Shown here one piece after another: positions 51,414 to 59,827 of a stretch of DNA of 64,000 nucleotides. Every line of letters starts with the position of its first letter. The first letter of the stretch is position 1. Below the pieces are notes generated by a model. That model did not search any database. It saw only the letters and a program-made list of their open reading frames with translations, and was not told the DNA's origin. The position numbers were made by a program, and so were the translations under genes. Origin of the DNA: Pseudomonas sp. C1C7 (GTDB lineage: Bacteria > Pseudomonadota > Gammaproteobacteria > Pseudomonadales > Pseudomonadaceae); the NCBI RefSeq assembly GCF_013359595.1, contig NZ_JABFMP010000027.1, forward strand, positions 1 through 64,000. The letters run 5' to 3'.

Positions 51414-53039
51414 CTATACCCGAAACCGCCGCACCATCCCCTGCAGTGCGTTGGCCAGTTGCGACAGCTCATGGCTTGAAGCACTGGTCTGATCCGCCCC
51501 GGCTGCCGAGCGCACCGACAAGTCGCGAATGTTCACCAGGTTGCGATCGACCTCCCGCGCCACTTGCGCCTGCTCTTCCGCCGCGCTGGCGATGACCAGG
51601 TTGCGCTCGTGGATCTGGTGCACCGACGCCGTGATGGTCTGCAGCGCCTGGCCTGCGCGTTCGGCGAGAACCAGGGTGCTGGCGGCACGGTTAGCGCTGG
51701 CATTCATGGCGTCCAGGGCCAGGCTCGAACCGCTGCGCATGCCCTGCACCATCTGCTCGATTTCCTGGGTCGATTGCTGCGTGCGATAGGCCAGGGCCCG
51801 CACTTCGTCAGCCACTACCGCGAATCCGCGACCGCTCTCCCCCGCCCGCGCCGCCTCGATGGCCGCGTTGAGCGCCAGCAGATTGGTCTGCTCGGCGATG
51901 GCGCGAATCACATCCAGTACCTTGCCGATATCCTGGGATTGATTGGCCAGGGACTGCACCAACTCGCTGGTGCTCTGCACATCGTCGGACAACGAACTGA
52001 TGGCACTGGCCGTCTCACTGACCCGTTCCTGCCCCATTTGCGCCGATTCGCTGGACTGACGAGTGGCATCGGAGGTGGACACCGCATTGCGCGCGACTTC
52101 TTCCACGGCACTGGTCATTTCATTCACGGCGGTGGCCGCCTGCTCGATTTCGTTGTTCTGCTGTTGCAGGCCCTGGGTGCTGTCGAGGGTCACAGCGTTC
52201 AGTTCGTCAGCGGCGGTGGTCAACTGAGTCGCGGAACGGCTGATGCCCTGCAGCGTTTCCCGCAGGTTTTGCTGCATGGTGGCCAATGCCTTGAGCAAGC
52301 GGCTGACTTCGTCATTGCCCCGGGTTTCGATCGGACGAGTCAGATCGCCTTGAGCCACATGCTCCGCGGCGATCACCGCTTCGCTGAGCGGGCGCACGAT
52401 GCTGCGGGTCAACAACAGGGCCAGGGCGACGGTCGCCAGGGCCGCGAGGCCGATAAACAGGCTGACGATCGTGCGCGAGGTGTCGTAGTGGTCCCGGGAT
52501 TTTTCGCTTTCGGCTGCGACTTGTCGGGTGAAGAGCTCCGCCAGGTCGCTGAGTTGCTTGCCGGATCCGTCGACCACGGTTTTCATGTCGACCAGCAACA
52601 ACTTGGTCAGCTCGTCGCGACGCCCCTGTTCGGCCAAGGTGAAAGACTGGGCAATGCCGGCGCGGTAAGCGGTGAAGGTACTTTTGAATTGGTCATACAA
52701 CGCCCGGCCTTCAGCCGAGGTCACCAGCTTGTCGTAGGCGGCGATTTTCTCGCTCAGTTCCTTGTCCCGGGTATCCATCTGGCTACGGTATTGCGCGATG
52801 TTCTTCGGGTCCTGATCCAGGGCCATGCGCAGGGAAATGGTGCGGATGCGCAGCATGATTTCACGGATCTCGTCACCGCCGCGAATGCTCGGCAGCCATT
52901 GTTTCTCCACCGCCACTTCGCTCTCGCGGATGCTCGACATCTGCCCCAGGGCAAAAATCCCCAGCAGCGCCACCAGCAATGCGATCAAGGCAAACCCCAG
53001 CGCGGCACGAGGGGCAATATTCAACTGACGAAGAAACAT
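51414..53039 (-). CDS. Methyl-accepting chemotaxis protein
   Basis: A 541-residue transmembrane chemoreceptor: TM1 at about residues 12-32, a periplasmic four-helix-bundle ligand domain (about 40-185), TM2 at 190-210, HAMP (about 210-265), and a cytoplasmic signalling domain with the hairpin tip AEQTNLLALNAAIEAARAGESGRGFAVVADEVR. It lacks a CheR-binding pentapeptide at the C-terminus. The ATG at 53039 was chosen; the open frame runs further into the tRNA-Pro gene. The ligand is unknown. Confidence 0.92.
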   Translation of the reverse strand: MFLRQLNIAPRAALGFALIALLVALLGIFALGQMSSIRESEVAVEKQWLPSIRGGDEIREIMLRIRTISLRMALDQDPKNIAQYRSQMDTRDKELSEKIAAYDKLVTSAEGRALYDQFKSTFTAYRAGIAQSFTLAEQGRRDELTKLLLVDMKTVVDGSGKQLSDLAELFTRQVAAESEKSRDHYDTSRTIVSLFIGLAALATVALALLLTRSIVRPLSEAVIAAEHVAQGDLTRPIETRGNDEVSRLLKALATMQQNLRETLQGISRSATQLTTAADELNAVTLDSTQGLQQQNNEIEQAATAVNEMTSAVEEVARNAVSTSDATRQSSESAQMGQERVSETASAISSLSDDVQSTSELVQSLANQSQDIGKVLDVIRAIAEQTNLLALNAAIEAARAGESGRGFAVVADEVRALAYRTQQSTQEIEQMVQGMRSGSSLALDAMNASANRAASTLVLAERAGQALQTITASVHQIHERNLVIASAAEEQAQVAREVDRNLVNIRDLSVRSAAGADQTSASSHELSQLANALQGMVRRFRV

Positions 53040-53184
53040 AACGAGCGCCTTTGTTTTTATTGGCTTGAGTGAAGGGCTGAACCCCGACAGCTCGTTATCG
53101 GCAAGTTGTACGATGACTTGAAGCGATGTGCTTTTCTGCAGACAAAAAAAATCCCCGTATCTTTCGATACGGGGATCTCTTGTA

Positions 53185-53261
53185 TGGTCGGGGTAAGGGG
53201 ATTCGAACTCCTGACATCCTGCTCCCAAAGCAGGCGCGCTACCGGACTGCGCTATACCCCG
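53185..53261 (-). tRNA. tRNA-Pro (anticodon TGG), copy 1
   Basis: A 77-base cloverleaf on the minus strand with acceptor stem CGGGGTA/TACCCCG, encoded CCA end, anticodon TGG in the loop of GCCTGCTTTGGGAGCAGG, and T-arm GAGTTCGAATCCC. It is identical to the copy at 53436-53512. Confidence 0.97.
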
Positions 53262-53354
53262 GTAAAAAAAAGGCACCTTCAAGAGGCGCCTTCTGCGAAC
53301 AGAGCTTTTGGCGTCTGATCTTAAGATTCGATTCCAGCGAACTGGTCTCAAAAA

Positions 53355-53430
53355 TGGTGGGTCGTGCAGGATTCGAACCTGCGACCAATTGGTTAAAAGC
53401 CAACTGCTCTACCAACTGAGCTAACGACCC
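53355..53430 (-). tRNA. tRNA-Lys (anticodon TTT)
   Basis: A 76-base tRNA on the minus strand with GGGTCGT/ACGACCC acceptor stem, anticodon TTT in GTTGGCTTTTAACCAA, T-arm CAGGTTCGAATCCTG, and an encoded CCA. It lies between the two tRNA-Pro copies. Confidence 0.97.
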
Positions 53431-53435
53431 AAATA

Positions 53436-53512
53436 TGGTCGGGGTAAGGGGATTCGAACTCCTGACATCCTGCTCCCAAAGCAGGCGCGCTACCGGACTG
53501 CGCTATACCCCG
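53436..53512 (-). tRNA. tRNA-Pro (anticodon TGG), copy 2
   Basis: An identical 77-base duplicate of the tRNA-Pro at 53185-53261, six bases from the tRNA-Lys gene. The flanking AATATGGTCGG-like sequences are also similar, which fits tandem duplication of a tRNA unit. Confidence 0.97.
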
Positions 53513-53521
53513 GCTTGAAAT

Positions 53522-53597
53522 TGGCTCCGTGACCAGGACTCGAACCTGGGACCCAATGATTAACAGTCATTTGCTCTACCGACTGAGCTATCACGGA
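53522..53597 (-). tRNA. tRNA-Asn (anticodon GTT)
   Basis: A 76-base tRNA on the minus strand with TCCGTGA/TCACGGA acceptor stem, anticodon GTT in AATGACTGTTAATCATT, and an encoded GCCA end. It is the first gene of the Asn-Pro-Lys-Pro transcript. Confidence 0.97.
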
Positions 53598-53691
53598 ACT
53601 GCATATTTCAATTTACATCTACAACGTTGGTGCTTTACAGCGTTCTCTTCGACTCGTTCGCATCGCTGCGTTCGTGTGTCTGAGGCGCGCT

Positions 53692-53719
53692 ATTCTACAA
53701 TCTTAAGCACCTCTGTCAA
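53692..53719 (-). promoter_or_regulatory. Promoter of the tRNA operon
   Basis: On the minus strand TTGACA (53719-53714) and TAGAAT (53697-53692), 16 bases apart, are followed by a GC-rich discriminator AGCGCGCCTC, typical of stringently controlled stable-RNA promoters. The rest of the 306-base gap up to clpB contains only the clpB terminator. Confidence 0.8.
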
Positions 53720-53852
53720 CCCCCTAAATCGCTTTCAAGTTAATGATTTGCAACTTATTTCAGATTTCTACTCAGTGAGCGGAAACCCTGGCGGGTGACT
53801 TACTGCGGGGCGCACTTTACAAGCCTTTTCCTTTAACTTCAATAACCTAATG

Positions 53853-53887
53853 AAAAAAAGGCCTCGCAATGCGAGGCCTCCTTTTTT
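53853..53887 (-). terminator. Terminator of clpB
   Basis: AGGCCTCGC/GCGAGGCCT forms a nine-base stem with a three-base loop, with seven T on the minus strand and six T on the plus strand. It lies 17 bases past the clpB stop and is bidirectional. Confidence 0.9.
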
Positions 53888-53903
53888 GTACCGCCGTTTT
53901 GGC

Positions 53904-56468
53904 TCAGTTGAAAACGATTTCGTCGTTCTCCACGGTGCCCTTCGCCGTGTCTCCCGGCATGAAGCGACCGGAGAGGATCAGCTGCGCCAGCGGGTTCTCG
54001 ATCCAACGCTGGATCGCGCGTTTCAGCGGCCGTGCGCCATACACCGGGTCGTACCCTACGGCGATCAGCTTATCCATCGCCTCGGGGCTCAACTCCAGCT
54101 TCAGCTCGCGCTCGGTGAGACGGCTGCGCAGACGGCTCAACTGGATCTCGGTGATACCGGCGATCTGATCCCGTGCCAATGGCTCGAAGATCACCACTTC
54201 GTCGACCCGGTTGATGAACTCCGGACGGAAGTGCGAAGAAATCGCGTCCATCACCGCCGCACGCTGGGCCTCACGGTCATCGACCAGGTCCTGGATCTGC
54301 GCCGAGCCCAGGTTGGAGGTCATGACGATCACGGTGTTCTTGAAATCCACCGTGCGGCCATGGCTGTCGGTCAGACGGCCATCTTCGAGCACTTGCAGCA
54401 GGATGTTGAACACATCCGGATGCGCCTTCTCGACCTCGTCCAGCAGGATCACCGAGTAAGGCTTGCGACGCACCGCCTCGGTCAGGTAACCGCCCTCTTC
54501 ATAACCGACATAGCCCGGTGGCGCACCAATCAGACGAGCCACGGAATGTTTCTCCATGAACTCGGACATGTCGATACGCACCATCGCCTCTTCAGTATCG
54601 AAGAGGAACTCGGCCAGCGCCTTGCACAGCTCGGTTTTACCGACACCGGTGGGGCCCAGGAACATGAACGAGCCGCTTGGGCGATTCGGGTCGGCCAGCC
54701 CGGCACGGGAACGCCGCACCGCATTGGAGACCGCAACCACCGCTTCTTCCTGGCCAATCACACGCTGGTGCAACAGGCTTTCCATCTTCATCAGTTTTTC
54801 GCGCTCGCCTTCGAGCATCTTCGACACCGGAATACCGGTCCACTTCGACACGACTTCGGCGATCTCTTCTTCAGTCACCTTGCTGCGCAGCAACTGGTTT
54901 TCGCTCTTGCCATGCTGGTCGACCATTTGCAGGCTGCGCTCCAGGTCCGGGATCACCCCGTACTGCAACTCGGCCATGCGGTTCAGGTCGCCTTTGCGGC
55001 GTGCGGCTTCCAGCTCCTGCCGGGACTGTTCGATTTTCTGCTGGATCTGCGCGGAACCCTGCACCTCGGCTTTTTCCGAGTTCCAGATTTCTTCGAGATC
55101 CGAGTACTCACGCTCATGCCGAGCGATTTCTTCCTGCAGTTTTTCCAGACGCTTCTTCGCCGCGTCGTCGCTTTCTTTCTTCAGCGCCTGGGATTCCACC
55201 TTCAGTTGAATCAGACGGCGCTCCAGACGGTCCAGCACTTCCGGCTTGGAATCGATTTCCATGCGGATGCGGCTGGCGGCCTCGTCGATCAGGTCGATGG
55301 CCTTGTCGGGCAACTGACGGTCGGTGATGTAGCGATGGCTCAGCTTGGCCGCCGCGATGATCGCGCCATCGGTGATCGCCACCTTGTGGTGAACCTCGTA
55401 ACGCTCCTTGAGGCCACGCAGGATGGCGATGGTGTCTTCCTCGCTCGGCTCATCCACCAAGACTTTCTGGAAACGCCGCTCGAGGGCCGCGTCCTTCTCT
55501 ATATATTGGCGGTACTCGTTGAGCGTGGTCGCACCGACGCAATGCAGCTCGCCACGGGCCAGGGCCGGCTTGAGCATGTTGCCCGCGTCCATCGAGCCTT
55601 CGCCCTTGCCGGCGCCAACCATGGTGTGCAATTCGTCGATGAACAGAATGATCTGCCCTTCCTGCTTCGACAGCTCGTTGAGCAACGCCTTGAGCCGCTC
55701 TTCGAACTCGCCGCGGTACTTGGCACCGGCAATCAGCGCCCCCATGTCCAGGGACAGCAGACGCTTGCCCCGCAGGCCATCCGGCACTTCGCCATTGATG
55801 ATGCGCTGGGCCAGGCCTTCGGCGATGGCGGTTTTACCCACGCCAGGCTCACCGATCAGGACCGGGTTGTTCTTGGTACGGCGCTGCAGAACCTGAATGG
55901 TGCGGCGAATTTCGTCGTCACGACCGATCACCGGATCGAGCTTGCCGTCTTCGGCGCGCTTGGTCAGGTCGACGGTGTATTTGTCCAGGGCCTGGCGTGC
56001 CTCCTCGTGGTTGGGGTCATTGACCGCCTCGCCACCACGCAGGTTGTTGATCGCGTTCTCCAGGGCTTTCTTGCTCACGCCCTGGCCGAGCAACAATTTG
56101 CCGAGCTTGCTGTTCTCGTCCATGGCGGCGAGCAGCACCAGCTCGCTGGAAATGAACTGGTCGCCCTTCTGCTGGGCCAGGCGATCGGCCTGGTTGAGCA
56201 GGCGCGCCAGATCCTGCGACATGTTCACGTCGCCGGTCGGATTCTGGATTTTCGGCAGCTGGTCGAGCTCTTTGGTCAGCTCTTTACGCAGGCTGTTGAC
56301 GTCGAAGCCCACCTGCATCAGCAGGGGCTTGATCGAACCGCCCTGTTGTTCGAGCAGGGCCTGCATCAGATGCGCCGGCTCGATGGCGGGATGGTCATGA
56401 CCGACGGCCAGGGATTGGGCGTCGGATAAAGCTAACTGCAACTTGCTGGTTAAACGGTCTATACGCAT
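53904..56468 (-). CDS. clpB: ATP-dependent disaggregase ClpB
   Basis: An 854-residue Hsp100 protein that works with DnaK to rescue aggregated proteins. It has the N domain (residues 1-150), NBD1 with Walker A GEPGVGKTAIAEGLA, the long coiled-coil middle domain (about 410-520), and NBD2 with Walker A GPTGVGKTELCKALAEFL. It lacks the ClpP-binding loop. A heat-shock sigma-32 promoter candidate lies upstream. Confidence 0.98.
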   Translation of the reverse strand: MRIDRLTSKLQLALSDAQSLAVGHDHPAIEPAHLMQALLEQQGGSIKPLLMQVGFDVNSLRKELTKELDQLPKIQNPTGDVNMSQDLARLLNQADRLAQQKGDQFISSELVLLAAMDENSKLGKLLLGQGVSKKALENAINNLRGGEAVNDPNHEEARQALDKYTVDLTKRAEDGKLDPVIGRDDEIRRTIQVLQRRTKNNPVLIGEPGVGKTAIAEGLAQRIINGEVPDGLRGKRLLSLDMGALIAGAKYRGEFEERLKALLNELSKQEGQIILFIDELHTMVGAGKGEGSMDAGNMLKPALARGELHCVGATTLNEYRQYIEKDAALERRFQKVLVDEPSEEDTIAILRGLKERYEVHHKVAITDGAIIAAAKLSHRYITDRQLPDKAIDLIDEAASRIRMEIDSKPEVLDRLERRLIQLKVESQALKKESDDAAKKRLEKLQEEIARHEREYSDLEEIWNSEKAEVQGSAQIQQKIEQSRQELEAARRKGDLNRMAELQYGVIPDLERSLQMVDQHGKSENQLLRSKVTEEEIAEVVSKWTGIPVSKMLEGEREKLMKMESLLHQRVIGQEEAVVAVSNAVRRSRAGLADPNRPSGSFMFLGPTGVGKTELCKALAEFLFDTEEAMVRIDMSEFMEKHSVARLIGAPPGYVGYEEGGYLTEAVRRKPYSVILLDEVEKAHPDVFNILLQVLEDGRLTDSHGRTVDFKNTVIVMTSNLGSAQIQDLVDDREAQRAAVMDAISSHFRPEFINRVDEVVIFEPLARDQIAGITEIQLSRLRSRLTERELKLELSPEAMDKLIAVGYDPVYGARPLKRAIQRWIENPLAQLILSGRFMPGDTAKGTVENDEIVFN

Positions 56469-56540
56469 GGGTCACCTTCCTTTTGAGCAGGCCGGACCTA
56501 TAGAACATCCTGAATGAAGAAACCTGCCAGATACCACAAT

Positions 56541-56568
56541 AGATGTGGCCGATTCTGGAAGATTCAAG
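56541..56568 (-). promoter_or_regulatory. Candidate sigma-32 promoter of clpB
   Basis: On the minus strand CTTGAA (56568-56563) and CACATCT (56547-56541), with 15 bases between them, fit the CTTGAAA / CCCATNT consensus. The start would be near 56534, giving a 66-base leader. Confidence 0.7.
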
Positions 56569-56598
56569 CGTCGTGACGTTGATGCAGGTCAGGCAAGT

Positions 56599-57324
56599 CT
56601 AGCGGTCGAGCCAGACCAGGGAGGCAAACCTGCCGGTGCGCGATGCACGGCGGTAAGAGAAGAAGCGCGGGTCGGTCACGGTGCAGAATCCGCCACCGTA
56701 AACAGCTGTGACCCCGCGAGCGGCCAGGCGCAAACGGGCCAACGCATAGATGTCTGCCATGAATTTTCCGGCATTTGCACTGGGTACAAAAGCCTCGGCG
56801 GCCTCAGGCAATTGTTCGATGAAGACTTCGCGCACTTCCGGACCGACTTCAAAGGCCTGCGGACCGATGGCCGGGCCCAGCCAGACCAGTACGTCCTCGG
56901 GCGCGACAGCCATGGCATCCAGCGTCGCCTCGAGCACACCGGCCGCCAGTCCGCGCCAGCCGGCATGAGCCGCCGCAACGCGAGTACCGGCACGGTCGCA
57001 AAACAATGCCGGCAGGCAATCGGCGGTCATCGCCGCGCAGGCGATACCTGGGGTCGACGTCCAGCTGGCGTCGGCAGTGACGACCTGGCTTGGGTCGGCA
57101 TGTGCCACGTCAATGCCGTGAACCTGCTTCAACCAGGCCGGCTGCATGGAGAAATGATCGGTGAGACGACGGCGGTTTTCGGCAACAGCTTCAGGGCTGT
57201 CCTCGACATGATCGCCCAGATTGAGGCTGTCGAACGGCGCCACACTGACGCCGCCCGCACGGGTGGTGACACAGGCTTTGACCCCGGCCGGCGCGGGCCA
57301 GTCTGGAATCAGCCAGTCACTCAT
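56599..57324 (-). CDS. pgeF: Peptidoglycan editing factor PgeF / polyphenol oxidase family (YfiH)
   Basis: A 241-residue DUF152/YfiH family copper or zinc protein that in E. coli edits amino acids in peptidoglycan precursors. The conserved cysteine and histidines are in MTADCLPALFC and AAAHAGWRGLAAGV, with GPAIGPQAFEVG. Annotated elsewhere as laccase or purine nucleoside phosphorylase; the activity is debated. Its ATG overlaps the rluD stop by two bases (ATGA). Confidence 0.92.
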   Translation of the reverse strand: MSDWLIPDWPAPAGVKACVTTRAGGVSVAPFDSLNLGDHVEDSPEAVAENRRRLTDHFSMQPAWLKQVHGIDVAHADPSQVVTADASWTSTPGIACAAMTADCLPALFCDRAGTRVAAAHAGWRGLAAGVLEATLDAMAVAPEDVLVWLGPAIGPQAFEVGPEVREVFIEQLPEAAEAFVPSANAGKFMADIYALARLRLAARGVTAVYGGGFCTVTDPRFFSYRRASRTGRFASLVWLDR

Positions 57325-58283
57325 CCGACAAACGCCTCGCGGTCTTGCTTGAGTAGGGTCAGCAGCCAGACGAAATCTTCCGGCAGCGGCGACTCCCAGC
57401 TCATGCGCTGGCCCGTGGTCGGGTGCTCCAGTTCCAGGAACCGCGCATGCAGGGCCTGACGCGGGAAGTGCTTCAACGACTCGACCATGGTCTGGCTGGC
57501 CGCCGGCGGAATGCGGAAACGACCGCCGTAGGCCGGGTCTCCGACCAACGGGAAGTTGATGTGCGCCATGTGCACGCGAATCTGGTGCGTACGACCGGTT
57601 TCCAGCTTGACCCGCACGTGGGTGTGCGAGCGGAAGCGCTCCAGCACGCGGTAATGGCTGACGGCCGGCTTGCCGCCTTCCATCACGGCCATGCGCTGGC
57701 GCTGCTGGCCATGGCGACCGATCGGCGCGTTGATCTTGCCGCCGGCCGTCACCACGCCGATCACGATGCATTCGTAGATACGGCTGACGGTGCGGCTCTG
57801 CAATTGAGCGACGAGCTTGGTCTGCGCCTGAATGGTCTTGGCCACCACCATCAGACCGGTGGTGTCCTTGTCCAGACGGTGCACGATACCGGCGCGCGGA
57901 ACATTGATGATGTCCGGCACATGGTGCAGCAAGGCATTGAGCAAGGTGCCATCAGCGTGGCCGGCAGCCGGGTGCACCACCAGGCCTGCAGGCTTGTTGA
58001 TCACCAGGATGTCGTCGTCTTCATAGACGATGTCCAGCTCGATGTCCTGAGCGACCCACTCACCCTGGGCTTCCTGCTCGGCGGTCAGTTCGAGGATGGA
58101 GCCGCCATGCACGATGTCGCGCGGGCGGATGACCGCACCGTCCACGGTCAGGCGACCTTCTTTGATCCAGGCGGAGAGGCGCGAGCGGGAGTGCTCTGCG
58201 AAGAGTTGGGCGGCGACTTGATCGAGGCGTTGGCCGCCCAAATCGGACGGCACCTCTGCGCGAAGTTCAATTTTATCGGACAT
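57321..58283 (-). CDS. rluD: 23S rRNA pseudouridine synthase RluD
   Basis: This enzyme makes pseudouridines 1911, 1915 and 1917 of 23S rRNA. It has an N-terminal S4 domain (LDQVAAQLFAEHSRSRLSAWIKEGRL) and the catalytic RluA-type motif HRLDKDTTGLMVVAKT with the active Asp. I use the ATG at 58283 (MSDKIELRAEVP), which gives 320 residues; an earlier ATG at 58304 is possible. It is divergent from bamD, with pgeF downstream. Confidence 0.96.
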   Translation of the reverse strand: MSDKIELRAEVPSDLGGQRLDQVAAQLFAEHSRSRLSAWIKEGRLTVDGAVIRPRDIVHGGSILELTAEQEAQGEWVAQDIELDIVYEDDDILVINKPAGLVVHPAAGHADGTLLNALLHHVPDIINVPRAGIVHRLDKDTTGLMVVAKTIQAQTKLVAQLQSRTVSRIYECIVIGVVTAGGKINAPIGRHGQQRQRMAVMEGGKPAVSHYRVLERFRSHTHVRVKLETGRTHQIRVHMAHINFPLVGDPAYGGRFRIPPAASQTMVESLKHFPRQALHARFLELEHPTTGQRMSWESPLPEDFVWLLTLLKQDREAFVG

Positions 58284-58434
58284 GCTCGGACTGGGCGTCG
58301 GCACAGCCTTTGGTTTCGGCTGCGCGCTTGTGGTTAAATACGGCGTCTTTTGCCCCGAGGCTATTCAACGGGGCGCTCATCATAACAGGACGGCCACGCC
58401 CAAGACAGCGGCCGTCATAGGGACGCAAGCCGCT

Positions 58435-59457
58435 ATGCAAGTGAAACACCTGCTGCTGATCGCCATCCTCGCATTGACCGCTGCTTGCTCATCGAAGGAA
58501 GTCGTAGACGAGAACCTCAGTGAAGTCGAGTTGTACCAACAGGCTCAGGCTGATCTGGACAACAACAGCTACACCAGCGCCACCGCCAAGCTGAAAGCTC
58601 TGGAATCGCGTTATCCGTTCGGTCGTTATGCCGATCAGGCGCAGCTGGAACTCATCTACGCCAACTACAAGAATGCCGAGCCCGAGGCTGCCAAAGCCGC
58701 TGCCGAGCGTTTCATCCGCCTGCATCCGCAGCATCCGAACGTCGACTACGCCTACTACCTCAAGGGCCTGACCTCGTTCGACCAGGACGTCGGCCTGCTG
58801 GCCCGTTTCCTGCCGCTGGACATGACCAAGCGTGACCCGGGCGCCGCGCGCGACTCCTATAACGAGTTCGCCCAGCTGACCAGCCGCTTCCCGAACAGCC
58901 GTTACGCACCTGACGCCAAGCAGCGCATGATCTACCTGCGCAACCTGCTGGCCGCCTACGAGATTCACGTTGCCGACTACTACCTGACCCGTCAGGCCTA
59001 TGTCGCTGCCGCGAACCGTGGTCGCTACGTTGTGGAAAACTTCCAGGAAACCCCATCGGTCGGTGACGGCCTGGCGGTGATGACCGAGTCCTACCAGCGT
59101 CTGCACCTGGACGAACTGGCTGCCACCAGCCTCGAAACCCTGAAGCTCAACTACCCGAACCACCCGACCCTGGTGGACGGTCAGTTCGTGCCGACGGTCG
59201 ACGAAGCCGACAACCGTTCGTGGCTGAGCAAGGCCACCCTGGGCCTGATCGAATCCCGTCCGCCGCTGCCACCGGGAGAAACCCGCGCCAACCAGGACGT
59301 GCAGAAGCAGTTCCAGGATGCCAAGGACGCGATCCCGAACGAGCTCAAGCCTAAAGATGCCGACGGTGACGTGATCGAAGAAGAAGACCATGAAGCGGAA
59401 GGCAACAACGAAGACCGTTCGTGGTTCAGCTACATGACCTTCGGCGTGTTCGACTGA
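58435..59457 (+). CDS. bamD: Outer-membrane assembly lipoprotein BamD
   Basis: A 340-residue essential lipoprotein of the BAM complex. The signal peptide ends at LTAAC, with Cys18 as the lipidation site, followed by five TPR motifs (for example ELYQQAQADLDNNSYTSATA). A Glu/Asp-rich tail of about 75 residues (DVIEEEDHEAEGNNE) extends beyond the E. coli length, which is usual in Pseudomonas. The ATG at 58435 is preferred; the frame is open upstream from 58282. Confidence 0.97.
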   Translation: MQVKHLLLIAILALTAACSSKEVVDENLSEVELYQQAQADLDNNSYTSATAKLKALESRYPFGRYADQAQLELIYANYKNAEPEAAKAAAERFIRLHPQHPNVDYAYYLKGLTSFDQDVGLLARFLPLDMTKRDPGAARDSYNEFAQLTSRFPNSRYAPDAKQRMIYLRNLLAAYEIHVADYYLTRQAYVAAANRGRYVVENFQETPSVGDGLAVMTESYQRLHLDELAATSLETLKLNYPNHPTLVDGQFVPTVDEADNRSWLSKATLGLIESRPPLPPGETRANQDVQKQFQDAKDAIPNELKPKDADGDVIEEEDHEAEGNNEDRSWFSYMTFGVFD

Positions 59458-59474
59458 AAACACCGGCGGTAATG

Positions 59475-59503
59475 AAAAAGGGAGACTTGAGTCTCCCTTT
59501 TTT
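59475..59503 (+). terminator. Terminator of bamD
   Basis: GGGAGAC/GTCTCCC, a seven-base stem with a TTGA loop, is followed by six T. It ends the bamD transcript before the next operon. Confidence 0.9.
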
Positions 59504-59593
59504 ATTGCACCCTTTTTGACATGCGCATTTGCGCTGTGCGCCCGTCATGACCTTGGCTAAACTGCCGGTTCATCAGTCAGAAAGCTGCTCATC

Positions 59594-59827
59594 ATGCTTC
59601 GTTTATTATTCTGGATCGCGGTGATTGCCGCCGCCGTATGGTTCTGGCGCAAGTACAAGGGCCAGGCCGCAGTACCCAAGTCCCCCGCCGAGCTGGAAGC
59701 GGCACCGATGGTCCGTTGCGCCCATTGCGGCGTACACCTGCCGCGTGATCGCGCCGTCAGCTTCCAGCAACAATGGTATTGCAGCCAGGCCCACCTGGAG
59801 CAAGGCCCCGGTTCCAGTGGTCGCTGA
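59594..59827 (+). CDS. PP0621 family small zinc-ribbon-like protein
   Basis: A 77-residue protein with one N-terminal membrane helix (residues 2-20; LLFWIAVIAAAVWFWRKY) and a C-x2-C motif (CAHCGVHLPRD) with a third cysteine in YCSQ. It matches the PP0621 family and probably binds zinc. It overlaps the start of pilS by about 11 bases, so it is translationally linked to pilSR. Function is unknown. Confidence 0.85.
   Translation: MLRLLFWIAVIAAAVWFWRKYKGQAAVPKSPAELEAAPMVRCAHCGVHLPRDRAVSFQQQWYCSQAHLEQGPGSSGR

Noticed and set aside
53850..56429. An 859-residue plus-strand open frame opposite clpB
   Set aside because: It lies entirely antisense to clpB, has no family motifs and starts in the terminator hairpin; long antisense frames are common in high-GC Pseudomonas DNA.
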